Origin: DASZIT01 sp052143315
GTDB taxonomy: Bacteria; Actinomycetota; Acidimicrobiia; Acidimicrobiales; RAAP-2
Reading direction: 5' to 3'
DNA length: 64,000 nt
Assembly (NCBI GenBank): GCA_052143315.1
Contig: JBKQTE010000092.1
Coordinates: 1 to 64,000 of the forward strand
In this document: positions 18,362-27,376 of the stretch, in pieces
How the letters are laid out: each line of letters starts with the position of its first letter
Position numbering within the stretch: the first letter of the stretch is position 1
The notes under the pieces: generated by a model
What the model saw: the letters and a program-made list of their open reading frames with translations, nothing else
Databases searched by the model: none
What the model was told of the DNA's origin: nothing
Made by a program: the position numbers and the translations under genes

Positions 18362-18625
18362 GGATCGGATCCTCTCTCGAACTGCGGCCCCGCCGGACCG
18401 GGCCGGGGCGCGTGGCGCTGGCAAGACTGTAGGCTCCCTTCGCCGGATCCGACCGTCTGGGGTGCCGGCGCCACAGGTCGTCGTCCCGCCACGGCCCGGG
18501 CCCGCTGCCACCCCGTCCGATCACCGGCCGGCTATTACCCATTGCGCGATGGCCGCAAACATCCGGGTCGTCGAGCTCCCCGACCGGGATCGGGCGGAGG
18601 CGGAGGCGGAGGCGGTTCCGGACGT

Positions 18626-18631
18626 TAGGGT
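18626..18631 (+). promoter_or_regulatory. TAGGGT -10 hexamer before leaderless phosphatase gene
   Basis: TAGGGT is followed by six nucleotides and the ATG at 18638, the same hexamer as upstream of the ABC and acetolactate-synthase-like genes. The 276-bp divergent region also contains a short GGCGGA tandem run at about 18594-18613. Confidence 0.5.
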
Positions 18632-18637
18632 CTACCA

Positions 18638-20218
18638 ATGGTCGGATCTCACGCAGGGCCCCCGGCGCACGACGGCCGGCGGTGGAGTCGCTGGTCGCTG
18701 CGACGGACGGTGACCGGGCTGATCGTGCTGGTGGGCGTGGTCACTCTGGCCATCAACTCCCTCTCCATCCTCAGTGCCGTGCAGACCCGGCACATGGTCG
18801 CGCATCAGCAGCAGGCGATCGAGCCGGCCGCCCTTGACGCAGACTCGCTGTTGATGGCGGTGCTCGACCAGGAGGCCGGCGAACGGGGCTTCGTCATCAC
18901 CGGCGATCCGGCCGCCCTGGGTCCGTACACCACCGGGACCGCCACGGTCGAGAACGCCATCGCCCAGCTCCGCCGGGATCTCCGGGGAGACGGAGCCGAC
19001 CTGCGACAGGTCACCGCGGTGCAGAACCTGGACCGGACCTGGGTGACCACCATCGCCTCTCCCGAGATCGCCGACATCCGCTCGGGCGACACGGCGGCAC
19101 CGGCGGCGCTGGAGCGGTCCGGAGCCGGACAGACCCTCCTCGCGCAGATCAGCCAGCATATGACCACCCTGACCACCGGCCTCGACAACCGGAGGCTGAC
19201 GGTGTCCCAGTCCGTCCTCGACGCCGCGTCCCGCACCATCGTGCTGGACCTGATCCGGTCGTGGTTCCTCCTGGCCATCCTGGTGGGCCTCTGGCTGCTG
19301 CTCAACCGTCTGGTGTCCGATCCCGTCGAGCAGCTCGACGCCGACGTGCGGATGGTGGCGGAGGGCGACGTGGACCGACCGATCACCGCCCACGGCCTCC
19401 GGGAGTTCGCCACCCTGGGACGGAGCACCGAGTCCATGCGCCGGGCCCTCCGCGACGACTCGGACGAGCTGCGCCAGCTTCGCCAGGCCCTGGCCCAGCG
19501 CAGCCCCCTCCACGGGCTCCTCCGATCGGAGCTGCAGTCGACGGAGGACCAGCTCGACGCGTCCATCGCCGGTCGCCTGCTGCCGGCCGACGGGGTGCTC
19601 GCCGGCGACTGGTACGACGCCTGGAACATCGGCGACCAGCGGATCGCCCTGGCCCTCGTGGACGTGTCCGGGCACGGGCCGCAGGCGGGCATCATGGCGC
19701 TGCGCATCAAACACCTCCTGGGGCCGCCGTTCCGGATGGGCATGGCGCCTGGCGCCATCCTCGACTGGGTGGTCGACCAGCTCCCCGAGCTCGACGACCA
19801 GTGCGTGAGCGCCATCGTCCTCGACCTCGACCTGGCCGGGGGGCGGTGCCGATTCGCCAACGCCGGGCACCCGAGCGGCCTGCTGTTCGGGCGCCATGGG
19901 ATCCGCACGCTGGACCGGACCGGGCCCCTGATCTGCGGGCTCCCGGGTCGAACCTGGGCGACCCGGGAGGTGGCGGTCGACGACGGCGATCTCGTGGTCC
20001 TGGTCACCGACGGCCTGATCGAGGCCAGGCTGCCCGACGGCTCCGAGTTCGGAGTCGACCGGATCAGGAGGATCGTCGAGGATCTCGGACGTTCGGCCTC
20101 GCCCGCCACCATCGCCGAGGGGCTGGTGGCCGCGGTGCGGGAGGCGTGCGTGACGCCCCTGCGTGACGACGCCACCGTGGTGGTGGCGCGCCTCGACCTC
20201 GCCGCCGGGGCCAATTGA
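18638..20218 (+). CDS. CHASE3-HAMP-SpoIIE serine phosphatase (RsbU/RsbP-like)
   Basis: A 526-residue membrane phosphatase. Transmembrane helix 1 lies at residues 27-49; an extracellular CHASE3-like helical sensor spans about 50-205 (with AVLDQEAGERGFVITGD, the family hallmark); helix 2 at about 210-228; then HAMP and a C-terminal PP2C/SpoIIE domain with GDWYDAW, ALVDVSGHGPQAG, FANAGHPSG and LVTDGLIEAR, which hold the metal-binding aspartates. It should dephosphorylate the STAS protein encoded divergently, linking an unknown outside signal to the sigma factor. Confidence 0.9.
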   Translation: MVGSHAGPPAHDGRRWSRWSLRRTVTGLIVLVGVVTLAINSLSILSAVQTRHMVAHQQQAIEPAALDADSLLMAVLDQEAGERGFVITGDPAALGPYTTGTATVENAIAQLRRDLRGDGADLRQVTAVQNLDRTWVTTIASPEIADIRSGDTAAPAALERSGAGQTLLAQISQHMTTLTTGLDNRRLTVSQSVLDAASRTIVLDLIRSWFLLAILVGLWLLLNRLVSDPVEQLDADVRMVAEGDVDRPITAHGLREFATLGRSTESMRRALRDDSDELRQLRQALAQRSPLHGLLRSELQSTEDQLDASIAGRLLPADGVLAGDWYDAWNIGDQRIALALVDVSGHGPQAGIMALRIKHLLGPPFRMGMAPGAILDWVVDQLPELDDQCVSAIVLDLDLAGGRCRFANAGHPSGLLFGRHGIRTLDRTGPLICGLPGRTWATREVAVDDGDLVVLVTDGLIEARLPDGSEFGVDRIRRIVEDLGRSASPATIAEGLVAAVREACVTPLRDDATVVVARLDLAAGAN

Positions 20219-20268
20219 CGGCGCTGCGTGGCGCGGCCAACACAATGACGTGGCGGTCCGACCGAATA

Positions 20269-20282
20269 GTACTGACTGGTAC
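20269..20282. promoter_or_regulatory. Possible operator GTAC-N6-GTAC upstream of the MMPL gene
   Basis: In the 254-bp gap before the MMPL gene, gtactgactggtac is an inverted repeat of the size and look of TetR-family operators. A TACGGT hexamer follows at 20297. No regulator gene is adjacent, so the assignment is weak. Confidence 0.3.
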
Positions 20283-20472
20283 CTCCAGGTGAGATACGGT
20301 TCCCGTCCGATGAAGTGAGCCCGAGCGACGGGTAGGCGGTCTGCCGGGCGGCACGGCTCCCACCGTGCCGGCGGCGGCGCCTCCCGACGCCTGACGAGCT
20401 GCACCCCGGGGGAGGACCGATGCACGAGCACGTTCGATCGGCACAGACGGCGACGACGTCGGGAGGGGCCCG

Positions 20473-22986
20473 ATGAGGAACGCCTGGAGCTGGCTCGGCC
20501 TCAACCTGGGGAAGCGGGCGGGCACCGTGTCGGTGATCGGCCTGGTGATCACCGTCGCCCTTGGCCTCGGCATCACCCAACTGAAGTTCGTCACCAGCAA
20601 CGCCAGCTATCTCAACCCCACCGACAAGGCGCAGATCGAGAACCAGAACTACGAGAAGCACTTCGGCGGGGACCCCATCGTGACGATGTTCACGATGAAG
20701 CCGGGCACCACCATCGACAACCTCTTCACCAACGCCAACGTGGCCGAGTTCGAGAAGGTGCAGCGCCAGCTGAAGACCGACCCCTCGGTGTTCAGCGCCA
20801 TCACCCCCCTCGACGCCGTACAGCTGGAGGCCACCCTGTCCTACAGCGCCGACGGCAATCCCACCGACAGCATGGCCGGGAAGCTCCTGGTCTCCGCCTA
20901 CGAGCGGGACCCGTCGGCGTCCGGCAAGGCCCTCCGGCAGAAGAACATCGTCGCTCTGGCCGCCGGCGAGTCGGCCATCCCCACCGGTCAACGGGTGCTC
21001 TCCAACCCCAAGTGGGTCCACTTCCTGGCCCACAACGTGGACGGGTCGATGCGGGCCTCGTCGGCCACCTTCCTCCCCAACAACGGCCACGCGGCGATGA
21101 TCGTCTTCCTGAAGGGCGGCCTCTCCATCGACCAGGAGTCGGCGGCCGCCACCTCGGTCCAGGACATCGTGAACGGCGCCACCTTCCAGAACACCACGAC
21201 CCTCACCACCGGCGTGCCGGCGCTGCTGCGCACCATCAACAACTACCTCAAGCACGGCATGCTCACCCTCGGCGCCATCGCCGCGGTGGTAATGGTGATC
21301 ATCCTGCTCCTGCTGTTCAACGTCCGGTGGCGCCTGCTGCCGTTCGCCATCGTGGTCATCGGGTTGATCTGGGGCTTCGGGCTCACCGGCTACTTCGGCA
21401 TCCCCCTCACCCTGTCCAGCGTGGCCGGCCTCCCCGTGCTGTTGGGGGTGGGGATCGACTACGCCATCCAGATGCACTCGCGGGTGGAAGAGGAGGTGAT
21501 CCTGGACCGCGCCACCCACCCGATCCAGGCCACCGCCCGCAACCTGGGCCCGGCGCTGCTGGTGGTCACCTTCGACGCGGTGTTCGCCTTCGCCGCCCTC
21601 CTGTTCGCCAAGGTCCCGATGATCCGGCAGTTCGGCGGGCTGCTCATCGTGAGCGTCATCGCCGTCTGCGTCTGCAGCATCATCGGGCCACTGGCCATCC
21701 TCGGGATCCGGGAGTACAAGTCCCCCACCACCGGTGGTGACTTCTCCATCGGCCGCCTGGGCCGCCTGACCGCCTGGCTGGGATCGGTGCCGGCCAAGGC
21801 CGCCGTCCCCTTCGCCCTGGCCGCCGTCGTCATCTTCGCCGCCGGCCTGGCGGTGGAGGGTCACATCACCCTGCAGACCGACCCGCTCCAGTGGGTGGAC
21901 CCCGGCTCCCAGACGGTCAAGGACGCCAACACCCTCAAGGCCGGCACCGGCACCGACAACGACATCTCCGCCCTGATCCACACCAACGCCCCGTGGAGCG
22001 ACCAGACGGTCGCCTACGTGAGCGCCTTCTCCGACGAGCAGGTACACAACTTCCCCGACCTGCTCTTCCCGGGGACAGGCATGGTCAACCTGGTCTACGA
22101 GTTCATCTCGTTGCCGGGCGCCTCGGCGGTGCCTCCCCTCGGGAGCCAGGTCGAGCAGGTGTACGGGGTCGCTCCGGAGGACATCCGGCACACCACGGTG
22201 GCCGGCGGGGGGAGCTACCTGGGGGTGGTGTTCGAGTCCAAGACCTCCACCCTGGAGGCGCTGCAGCCGGTGGTCGACCAGATGCAGACCATCCACCCTC
22301 CGGCCGGCATCACCGTCGCCCCCGGCGGTATCGCCGTGGTGGGTGTCGGGCTCCTCGACAATCTGTCCAAGTCCCGCAGCCTGCTCACCTACCTCGCCAT
22401 CATCTTCGTCGGGCTCTTCCTGGCGTTGCGCCTGCGGAGCGTGGTCCGTTCGCTGCTCTCGCTGGTGCCGGTGATGGTGGCGGTGGGGTCGGTGACGCTG
22501 ATCGCCTGGGCCCTCTCCCTGAAGCTCAGCCCGATGACGGCGATATCGGGCCCGCTGGTGATCGCCGTGTGCACCGAGTTCACCTCGCTGATCCTGCTGC
22601 GGTTCGTCGAGGAGCGGGGACGGCGGCGTACGCCGAAGGAGTCGATGCAGATCACCGCCAGCCGCACCGGGCGGGCGTTCATCGTCTCGGGGCTCACCGC
22701 CGTGGCCGGCGTGGTCGTCATCGCCTCCTCGCCGTGGCCCCTGCTTCGGGGCTTCGGCACCATCGTGGGGCTCAACGTGCTGGTGGCACTGGCGTGTGCC
22801 CTGGTGATCCTGCCGCCCATCCTGGTCTGGGCCGAGGAGGGGGACCGCAACTGGGTGTCGCGGCACCTGGCCCACTTCGAGGACGAGGCGGCCGCCGACA
22901 TCCCCACCGAACCGGCGAGGGAGAAGGCGTCGATCCCTCAGGCCTCCGGACCGCCGGCGGTGGCCGGAGGGCCGGCCGCCACCTGA
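20473..22986 (+). CDS. MMPL/RND-superfamily (HAE3-like) transporter
   Basis: An 837-residue RND-type membrane protein with two repeats of one helix, a large periplasmic loop and five helices. The first repeat has LSSVAGLPVLLGVGIDYAIQMHSRVEEE, with the conserved Gly and Asp-Tyr of the proton relay; the second has the matching helix as GPLVIAVCTEFTSLILLRF, where the Asp is replaced by Glu. This matches HAE3/HpnN-type exporters of lipids or hopanoids. GGGAGGGG precedes the ATG. It likely exports a hydrophobic envelope component by proton motive force. The C-terminal 40 residues are a disordered tail. Confidence 0.85.
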   Translation: MRNAWSWLGLNLGKRAGTVSVIGLVITVALGLGITQLKFVTSNASYLNPTDKAQIENQNYEKHFGGDPIVTMFTMKPGTTIDNLFTNANVAEFEKVQRQLKTDPSVFSAITPLDAVQLEATLSYSADGNPTDSMAGKLLVSAYERDPSASGKALRQKNIVALAAGESAIPTGQRVLSNPKWVHFLAHNVDGSMRASSATFLPNNGHAAMIVFLKGGLSIDQESAAATSVQDIVNGATFQNTTTLTTGVPALLRTINNYLKHGMLTLGAIAAVVMVIILLLLFNVRWRLLPFAIVVIGLIWGFGLTGYFGIPLTLSSVAGLPVLLGVGIDYAIQMHSRVEEEVILDRATHPIQATARNLGPALLVVTFDAVFAFAALLFAKVPMIRQFGGLLIVSVIAVCVCSIIGPLAILGIREYKSPTTGGDFSIGRLGRLTAWLGSVPAKAAVPFALAAVVIFAAGLAVEGHITLQTDPLQWVDPGSQTVKDANTLKAGTGTDNDISALIHTNAPWSDQTVAYVSAFSDEQVHNFPDLLFPGTGMVNLVYEFISLPGASAVPPLGSQVEQVYGVAPEDIRHTTVAGGGSYLGVVFESKTSTLEALQPVVDQMQTIHPPAGITVAPGGIAVVGVGLLDNLSKSRSLLTYLAIIFVGLFLALRLRSVVRSLLSLVPVMVAVGSVTLIAWALSLKLSPMTAISGPLVIAVCTEFTSLILLRFVEERGRRRTPKESMQITASRTGRAFIVSGLTAVAGVVVIASSPWPLLRGFGTIVGLNVLVALACALVILPPILVWAEEGDRNWVSRHLAHFEDEAAADIPTEPAREKASIPQASGPPAVAGGPAAT

Positions 22987-23009
22987 GCCGACCCGGGACG
23001 GCGCCTTGG

Positions 23010-23015
23010 TAGCGT
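23010..23015 (+). promoter_or_regulatory. TAGCGT -10 hexamer before leaderless glucosidase gene
   Basis: TAGCGT is followed by seven nucleotides and the GTG at 23023; no ribosome binding site is present. Confidence 0.45.
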
Positions 23016-23022
23016 CGGTCCG

Positions 23023-24651
23023 GTGACGACGGCCGAGGGCGCTCCAGTGGCGGCGGCCGACCCGCCATGGTGGAAGCGGGCGGTGGTTTACCAGATCTAC
23101 CCCCGCTCGTTCGCCGATGCCGGTGGCGATGGGATCGGCGACCTGGCCGGCATCCGAGCCCACCTGGGCGACCTGGCGTGGCTGGGGGTGAACGCCGTCT
23201 GGCTGTCGCCGTTCTACCCGTCGCCGATGATCGACTTCGGGTACGACGTCAGCGACTACTGCGACGTCGACCCCCTGTTCGGCACCCTCGACGAGTTCGA
23301 CGCCCTGGTGGCCGACGCCCACGACCTCGGGATCAGGGTGATCATCGACTGGGTGCCGAACCACACGTCGGACCGCCACCCGTGGTTCCTCGACGCGGTG
23401 TCGGGGCGGGACGCTGATCATCGAAACTGGTACGTCTGGCGCGACGCGGTGGGAGACGCCCCTCCCAACAACTGGGTGGAGGCGTTCGACCCGTCGGCAC
23501 CGGCCTGGACCCTCGACGAGGCCAGCGGGCAGTGGTACCTCCACCTCTTCGAGCCGGCCCAGCCCGACTTGAACTGGGACCAGCCGGCGGTGGTCGACGC
23601 CATGCACGACGTCCTCCGCTTCTGGCTCGACCGCGGAGTCGACGGGATCCGGGCGGACGTCATCCACTGCATCGGCAAGGAGCCGGACCTTCCCGACGAC
23701 CCTCCCGAGCTGGCCGGCATCCCCCACTCGGCGCTCAACGACGTGGTGGTCACCCATCGGCGGCTCCGACAGATCCGGACCCTGGTCGACAGCTACCCGG
23801 GCGACCGGTTCGTGGTGGGCGAGGTGTACCTCCTGTCCACCCAGGCGGTGGCCACCTACTACGGCGACGGCGACGAGCTCCACCTGGCCTTCAACTTCCT
23901 GCCGCTGCTCGCCCCCTGGTGGGAGCCCTCGTGGCGCCGGTGCATCGAGGAGACGGTGGCCGCCCTGGCCCCCAGGGACGCCTGGCCCAGCTGGGTCCTG
24001 TCCAACCACGACAACCCCCGCCACCGCTCCCGATACGACGCCGACGCCGCTCGGCGAGGCGAGGCGCCGGAGGTCACCCGCCGGCGGAGCGAGGCCCGGG
24101 CCCGGTCGGCGGCGGTGCTGCTCCTCACCCTGCGGGGCACCCCCTTCCTCTACCAGGGCGAGGAGCTCGGCCTCCTCGACGCCGACGTCCCCCCCGCCAG
24201 GGCCGTCGATCCCGGCGGACGGGACGGCTGCCGGGCGCCGATCCCGTGGACCGGGGCCCCCGACCGGGGGTGGCCCACCTCCGGCGGCACCGAACCGTGG
24301 CTGCCCTTCCCGCCCGAGCCGGAGCGGAACCACGACAGCCTGCGCCGCGACCCGTCGTCCATCCTCCACCTCTACCGCCGGCTGCTCGCCCTCCGGCGAC
24401 GCCGGGCCGCCCTGGCCGACGGCGACATGACCCTCCTCGACGGCCCCGACGGCGTGCTGGCCTACCGGCGTACCGCCGGCGACGAGTCGGTGGTCGTGCT
24501 GGTCAACTTCACCGACCGGGCGGTCGAAGTGACCGGGGACGCCGTCGGGGTGGTCGGGAGCAGGGCCGTGCTCACCAGCGACGGGATCGACGACGGTTCG
24601 GCCTTCCGCGGCTGGCTCCGCCCCGACCAGGCCGTGGTGGTGGAAGGGTGA
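23023..24651 (+). CDS. GH13 alpha-glucosidase / oligo-1,6-glucosidase-like
   Basis: A 542-residue glycoside hydrolase of family GH13. It opens with AVVYQIYPRSFADAGGDGIG. Conserved regions are IIDWVPNHTSD (region I), GVDGIRADVIHCI (nucleophile Asp), FVVGEVYLL (acid/base Glu) and VLSNHDNPRH (transition-state Asp). QPDLNW is typical of alpha-glucosidases acting on short malto- or isomalto-oligosaccharides. No signal peptide is seen, so it acts in the cytosol, perhaps on imported sugars, glycogen fragments or trehalose-related sugars. The gene starts with a leaderless GTG. Confidence 0.88.
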   Translation: MTTAEGAPVAAADPPWWKRAVVYQIYPRSFADAGGDGIGDLAGIRAHLGDLAWLGVNAVWLSPFYPSPMIDFGYDVSDYCDVDPLFGTLDEFDALVADAHDLGIRVIIDWVPNHTSDRHPWFLDAVSGRDADHRNWYVWRDAVGDAPPNNWVEAFDPSAPAWTLDEASGQWYLHLFEPAQPDLNWDQPAVVDAMHDVLRFWLDRGVDGIRADVIHCIGKEPDLPDDPPELAGIPHSALNDVVVTHRRLRQIRTLVDSYPGDRFVVGEVYLLSTQAVATYYGDGDELHLAFNFLPLLAPWWEPSWRRCIEETVAALAPRDAWPSWVLSNHDNPRHRSRYDADAARRGEAPEVTRRRSEARARSAAVLLLTLRGTPFLYQGEELGLLDADVPPARAVDPGGRDGCRAPIPWTGAPDRGWPTSGGTEPWLPFPPEPERNHDSLRRDPSSILHLYRRLLALRRRRAALADGDMTLLDGPDGVLAYRRTAGDESVVVLVNFTDRAVEVTGDAVGVVGSRAVLTSDGIDDGSAFRGWLRPDQAVVVEG

Positions 24652-24706
24652 GCCGGTACTTACGAAGAAATTACCCTTGCGCCCAGCGCAACCCAGGCTG
24701 ACTCAC

Positions 24707-24712
24707 TAGCCT
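24707..24712 (+). promoter_or_regulatory. TAGCCT -10 hexamer before leaderless exported-protein gene
   Basis: TAGCCT is followed by six nucleotides and the ATG at 24719. An A/T-rich patch (acgaagaaattaccc) at about 24662-24676 is unusual for this DNA and may be part of the promoter. Confidence 0.45.
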
Positions 24713-24718
24713 CACGGG

Positions 24719-25303
24719 ATGGACAATTCCCGCCACTCCCGACCGTGGATCCTGCTCGCCCTGGCCACCTTGGGGGTGACCACGCTCAGCGCCCTGCTGC
24801 CGGCTGAGGCGATGGCGGCCACGCCGGTGACCGCCTACGTACTGAACCCCGCCTACGCCAAGAAGATCGGCTTCCCCACCACCGCCGTCGCCGCCAAGGC
24901 GAGCTCAGGCACCGACGAGAAGAACTGCCCCAAGTCGGCCGAGTCCGAGTACTTCAACGCCGCCACCAACGCCGGGCTGGTGTCGGAGAGCCTGGTCTGC
25001 AAGACGTCGGCGGCCGCCCTGACCGCCTTCAAGCAGGCCAAGACGGAGGCGGCCGCCGATACCAGCATCACGCTGCCCAGGTCGCTCGGCAGCTCCGCCT
25101 TCGCCACCGCCTCCGAGGCACCGCAGTACACGGTGGTCTGGCAGCACGGCTCGAAGGTGGGGGTGACCGCCATCGACATCGACGTGAGCGCCTCGGCCTC
25201 CACCGAGTCGAGCACCACCGTGCCCAGCACCCCGCTGACGGCTGCCCAGGCCAAGGTCCTGGTGGCGGCCGCCGTGGCCCAGAACACCCTGTTCAGCAAG
25301 TAG
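24719..25303 (+). CDS. Exported protein of unknown function
   Basis: A 194-residue protein with a clear signal peptide: basic start, hydrophobic stretch ILLALATLGVTTLSALL, then a probable cleavage after AEAMA. The mature part is rich in Ala, Thr and Ser, with two cysteines (in KNCPKS and LVCKTS) that could form a disulfide, and a Ser/Thr-rich linker before the C-terminus. I do not recognise a family. It has its own leaderless promoter and is not obviously linked to its neighbours. Confidence 0.7.
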   Translation: MDNSRHSRPWILLALATLGVTTLSALLPAEAMAATPVTAYVLNPAYAKKIGFPTTAVAAKASSGTDEKNCPKSAESEYFNAATNAGLVSESLVCKTSAAALTAFKQAKTEAAADTSITLPRSLGSSAFATASEAPQYTVVWQHGSKVGVTAIDIDVSASASTESSTTVPSTPLTAAQAKVLVAAAVAQNTLFSK

Positions 25304-25368
25304 GCCGCCCGGCACCTGGCCTCCCCCTGTCGGTGCCGAGGGCGCCGCCGTGGACACGCCACCCGGCA

Positions 25369-25374
25369 TAGGGT
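25369..25374 (+). promoter_or_regulatory. TAGGGT -10 hexamer before leaderless TPP-enzyme gene
   Basis: TAGGGT is followed by seven nucleotides and the GTG at 25382, identical in layout to the ABC exporter promoter at 9612. Confidence 0.5.
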
Positions 25375-25381
25375 CGACACC

Positions 25382-27055
25382 GTGAACGTCCCTGCCGTCC
25401 CCGCCCGCCCCACCGTCGCCGAGCTGCTGGTCCGGTGCCTCGAGAACGAGGGCGTGACCCACGTCTTCGGGATCCCTGGCGAGGAGAACATCCACCTGGT
25501 CGAGGCGCTGTCACGATCGGCGATCCGGTACGTCCTAGTCCGCCACGAGCAGGGCGCCTCCTTCATGGCGGAGACCTACGGACGCCTGACCGGGCGGGCC
25601 GGGGTCTGCTCGGCGACCCTGGGTCCCGGCGCCATCAACCTCCTGCTGGGCACCGCCGACGCCACCACCAACTCGACGCCGCTCATCGCCCTGTCGGCCC
25701 AGGTGGGCATGGACCGGAGCTTCAAGGAGTCCCACCAGGGGGTGGACCTGGTCTCCATGTTCGCGCCGGTCACCAAGTGGTCGGCGCTCATCGCCACCCC
25801 GGGCGCCGCTCCGGAGATGGTGCGCAAGGCGTTCAAACTGGCCCAGACCGAGCGCCCCGGCGCCGTCTACCTGGCGGTGCCGGAGGATGTCGAGAAGGCG
25901 GCCGCCCCGGCCGACGCCGTCCCGCTGCGGGTGAACGTGCCCCGTCCCGACCAGCCCTCTTCCGACCAGGTCGAACGGGCGGCCGCCGTCCTCCGGGTAG
26001 CCGAGCGCCCGGTGGTGCTGGCCGGCCACGGGGCCACCCGGGCCGGTGCCGGGGCCGCCCTGCTGCGGTTCGCCGAGAGGCTCGGGGTGCCGGTGGCCAC
26101 CACCTTCCACGGCAAGGGCGTCGTTCCCGACGACCACCCACAGGCCCTGGGAGCGGTTGGGTTCATGCGACACGACTATGTCAACTTCGGCTTCGACCAA
26201 GCCGACGTGATCGTCACCGTCGGGTACGAGCTGCAGGAGTTCGACCCGGTCCGCATCAACCCCCGGGGGGACAAGAGGATCATCCACATCCACCGGTTCC
26301 CCGCCGAGGTCGACCGGCACTACGACGTGGCGGTGGGCCTCCAGGCCGACATCGGCCAGAGCCTCGACGCCCTGGCCGCGGCGGTGGACCGGCCCACCTG
26401 GAGCCACCACCACGGCGAGCGCATCCGCCGGTTGCTGGCCGAGGAGCTCGAACGCGGGGGTGCCGACGACCGCTTCCCCCTGGCCCCGGCCCGTATCGTG
26501 GCCGACACCCGGGCGGCCATGGGACGCGACGACATCGTGCTGGTGGACACCGGGGCCCTCAAGATGTGGATGGCCCGCCTCTACCCGACCTACTCCCCCA
26601 ACACCTGCCTCATCTCCAACGGGCTGTCCACCATGGCCTGGACGCTGCCGGGGGCCATCGGGGCCAAGCTGGCCCGTCCCGGCGACCGGATCCTGGTGGC
26701 CACCGGCGACGGAGCGTTCCTGATGAACTCACAGGAGATCGAGACGGCCCTTCGTGAGCACATCGCCATGGTGGTGCTCATCTGGGTCGACGACGCCTAC
26801 GGGCTGATCAGCTGGAAGATGGAGCTCGAGCTGGGACACGACGTGGACACCGCCTTCGGCAACCCCGACTTCGTCGCCTACGCCGAGAGCTTCGGGGCGG
26901 TCGGCCATCGAATCGGATCGGCCGAGGAGCTCCTCCCGACCCTGCGCACCGCCTTGGCCGCCGACACCGTGTCGGTCATCGCCTGCCCGGTCGACTACTC
27001 GGCCAACCTCGAGCTGATCCGGTCCCTCGGCGAGCTGGACGAGTCCCTGTCGTGA
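25382..27055 (+). CDS. Acetolactate-synthase-like thiamine-diphosphate enzyme (large subunit type)
   Basis: A 557-residue TPP enzyme with the three usual domains. The N-terminal domain has VFGIPGEENIHLVEAL and RHEQGASFMAETYGRLTG (with the catalytic Glu), the middle domain a Rossmann-like fold, and the C-terminal domain the TPP/Mg motif GDGAFLMNSQEIETA. RSFKESHQG matches the FAD/substrate loop of acetolactate synthases. No small regulatory subunit lies nearby, which suggests a catabolic or single-subunit enzyme (acetoin route) or a related carboligase rather than the amino-acid enzyme. Leaderless GTG start. Confidence 0.8.
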   Translation: MNVPAVPARPTVAELLVRCLENEGVTHVFGIPGEENIHLVEALSRSAIRYVLVRHEQGASFMAETYGRLTGRAGVCSATLGPGAINLLLGTADATTNSTPLIALSAQVGMDRSFKESHQGVDLVSMFAPVTKWSALIATPGAAPEMVRKAFKLAQTERPGAVYLAVPEDVEKAAAPADAVPLRVNVPRPDQPSSDQVERAAAVLRVAERPVVLAGHGATRAGAGAALLRFAERLGVPVATTFHGKGVVPDDHPQALGAVGFMRHDYVNFGFDQADVIVTVGYELQEFDPVRINPRGDKRIIHIHRFPAEVDRHYDVAVGLQADIGQSLDALAAAVDRPTWSHHHGERIRRLLAEELERGGADDRFPLAPARIVADTRAAMGRDDIVLVDTGALKMWMARLYPTYSPNTCLISNGLSTMAWTLPGAIGAKLARPGDRILVATGDGAFLMNSQEIETALREHIAMVVLIWVDDAYGLISWKMELELGHDVDTAFGNPDFVAYAESFGAVGHRIGSAEELLPTLRTALAADTVSVIACPVDYSANLELIRSLGELDESLS

Positions 27056-27088
27056 CGACGGTCCCGCCCCCTCGCCGCCGGGCCCATC

Positions 27089-27274
27089 TCACCACTGCGC
27101 CCACCCGTCGGGGGTGACCGAGCCGGTGACGCTCCGGGGGTCGACTGCCGAGCCGGTGTTGCCGGCCCGGTAGACGGCGAGGCACAGCTGCAGGCCGGCG
27201 GCGGTCGGAGGGCGGTCGTAGGGGGCGGAGAGCGGGCGTCGTCGTTTCGCGGGTGGTGTCACATCTGCCAACAT
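27089..27274 (-). pseudogene. Possible gene remnant
   Basis: The 321-bp gap between convergent genes holds a 61-codon minus-strand frame. Its second half reads like protein (LQLCLAVYRAGNTGSAVDP) and recalls the C-terminal helix region of Gfo/Idh/MocA oxidoreductases, but there is no upstream part. It could be the end of a decayed gene or chance. Apart from this and the dyad at 27254-27290 I see nothing else in the gap. Confidence 0.2.
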
Positions 27275-27290
27275 GGCACACGTGACACCA
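27254..27290. repeat. 37-bp nested inverted repeat between convergent genes
   Basis: Outer arms TGGTGTCAC and GTGACACCA are perfect over nine bases. Inside them TGCCA-aca-TGGCA forms a second perfect pair, with three mismatched bases between the two on each side. The dyad lies between two convergent genes. It could be a bidirectional terminator without a T-run, or an operator; its end overlaps the start of the remnant frame. Confidence 0.55.
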
Positions 27291-27376
27291 CGACGGAATT
27301 CAAGTCGGCTCAGTTCCGATCGGCGGCGAGGAACGACCGGGTGACCGCCGGGCTACCTCGACTCGTAGACGGGGGG

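Noticed and set aside
18594..18613. GGCGGA tandem run between divergent promoters
   Set aside because: Only about three units in very G+C-rich DNA; not enough for a repeat locus or operator.
20087..20101. Partial box CGGACGTTCGGCCTC inside the SpoIIE gene
   Set aside because: Intragenic, missing the CCCT end and with no gene start in the expected place. It serves as a measure of background matches.
22530..22625. Loss of the proton-relay Asp in the second half of the MMPL protein as a sign of inactivation
   Set aside because: The Glu-containing variant (CTEFTS) appears regular for actinobacterial HAE3-like transporters as far as I recall, so it is not treated as damage.
18805..24369. Very long minus-strand open frame of 1854 codons across three genes
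   Set aside because: It runs antisense to the SpoIIE, MMPL and GH13 genes, has low-complexity composition and no recognisable domain. High G+C makes such stop-free frames common.
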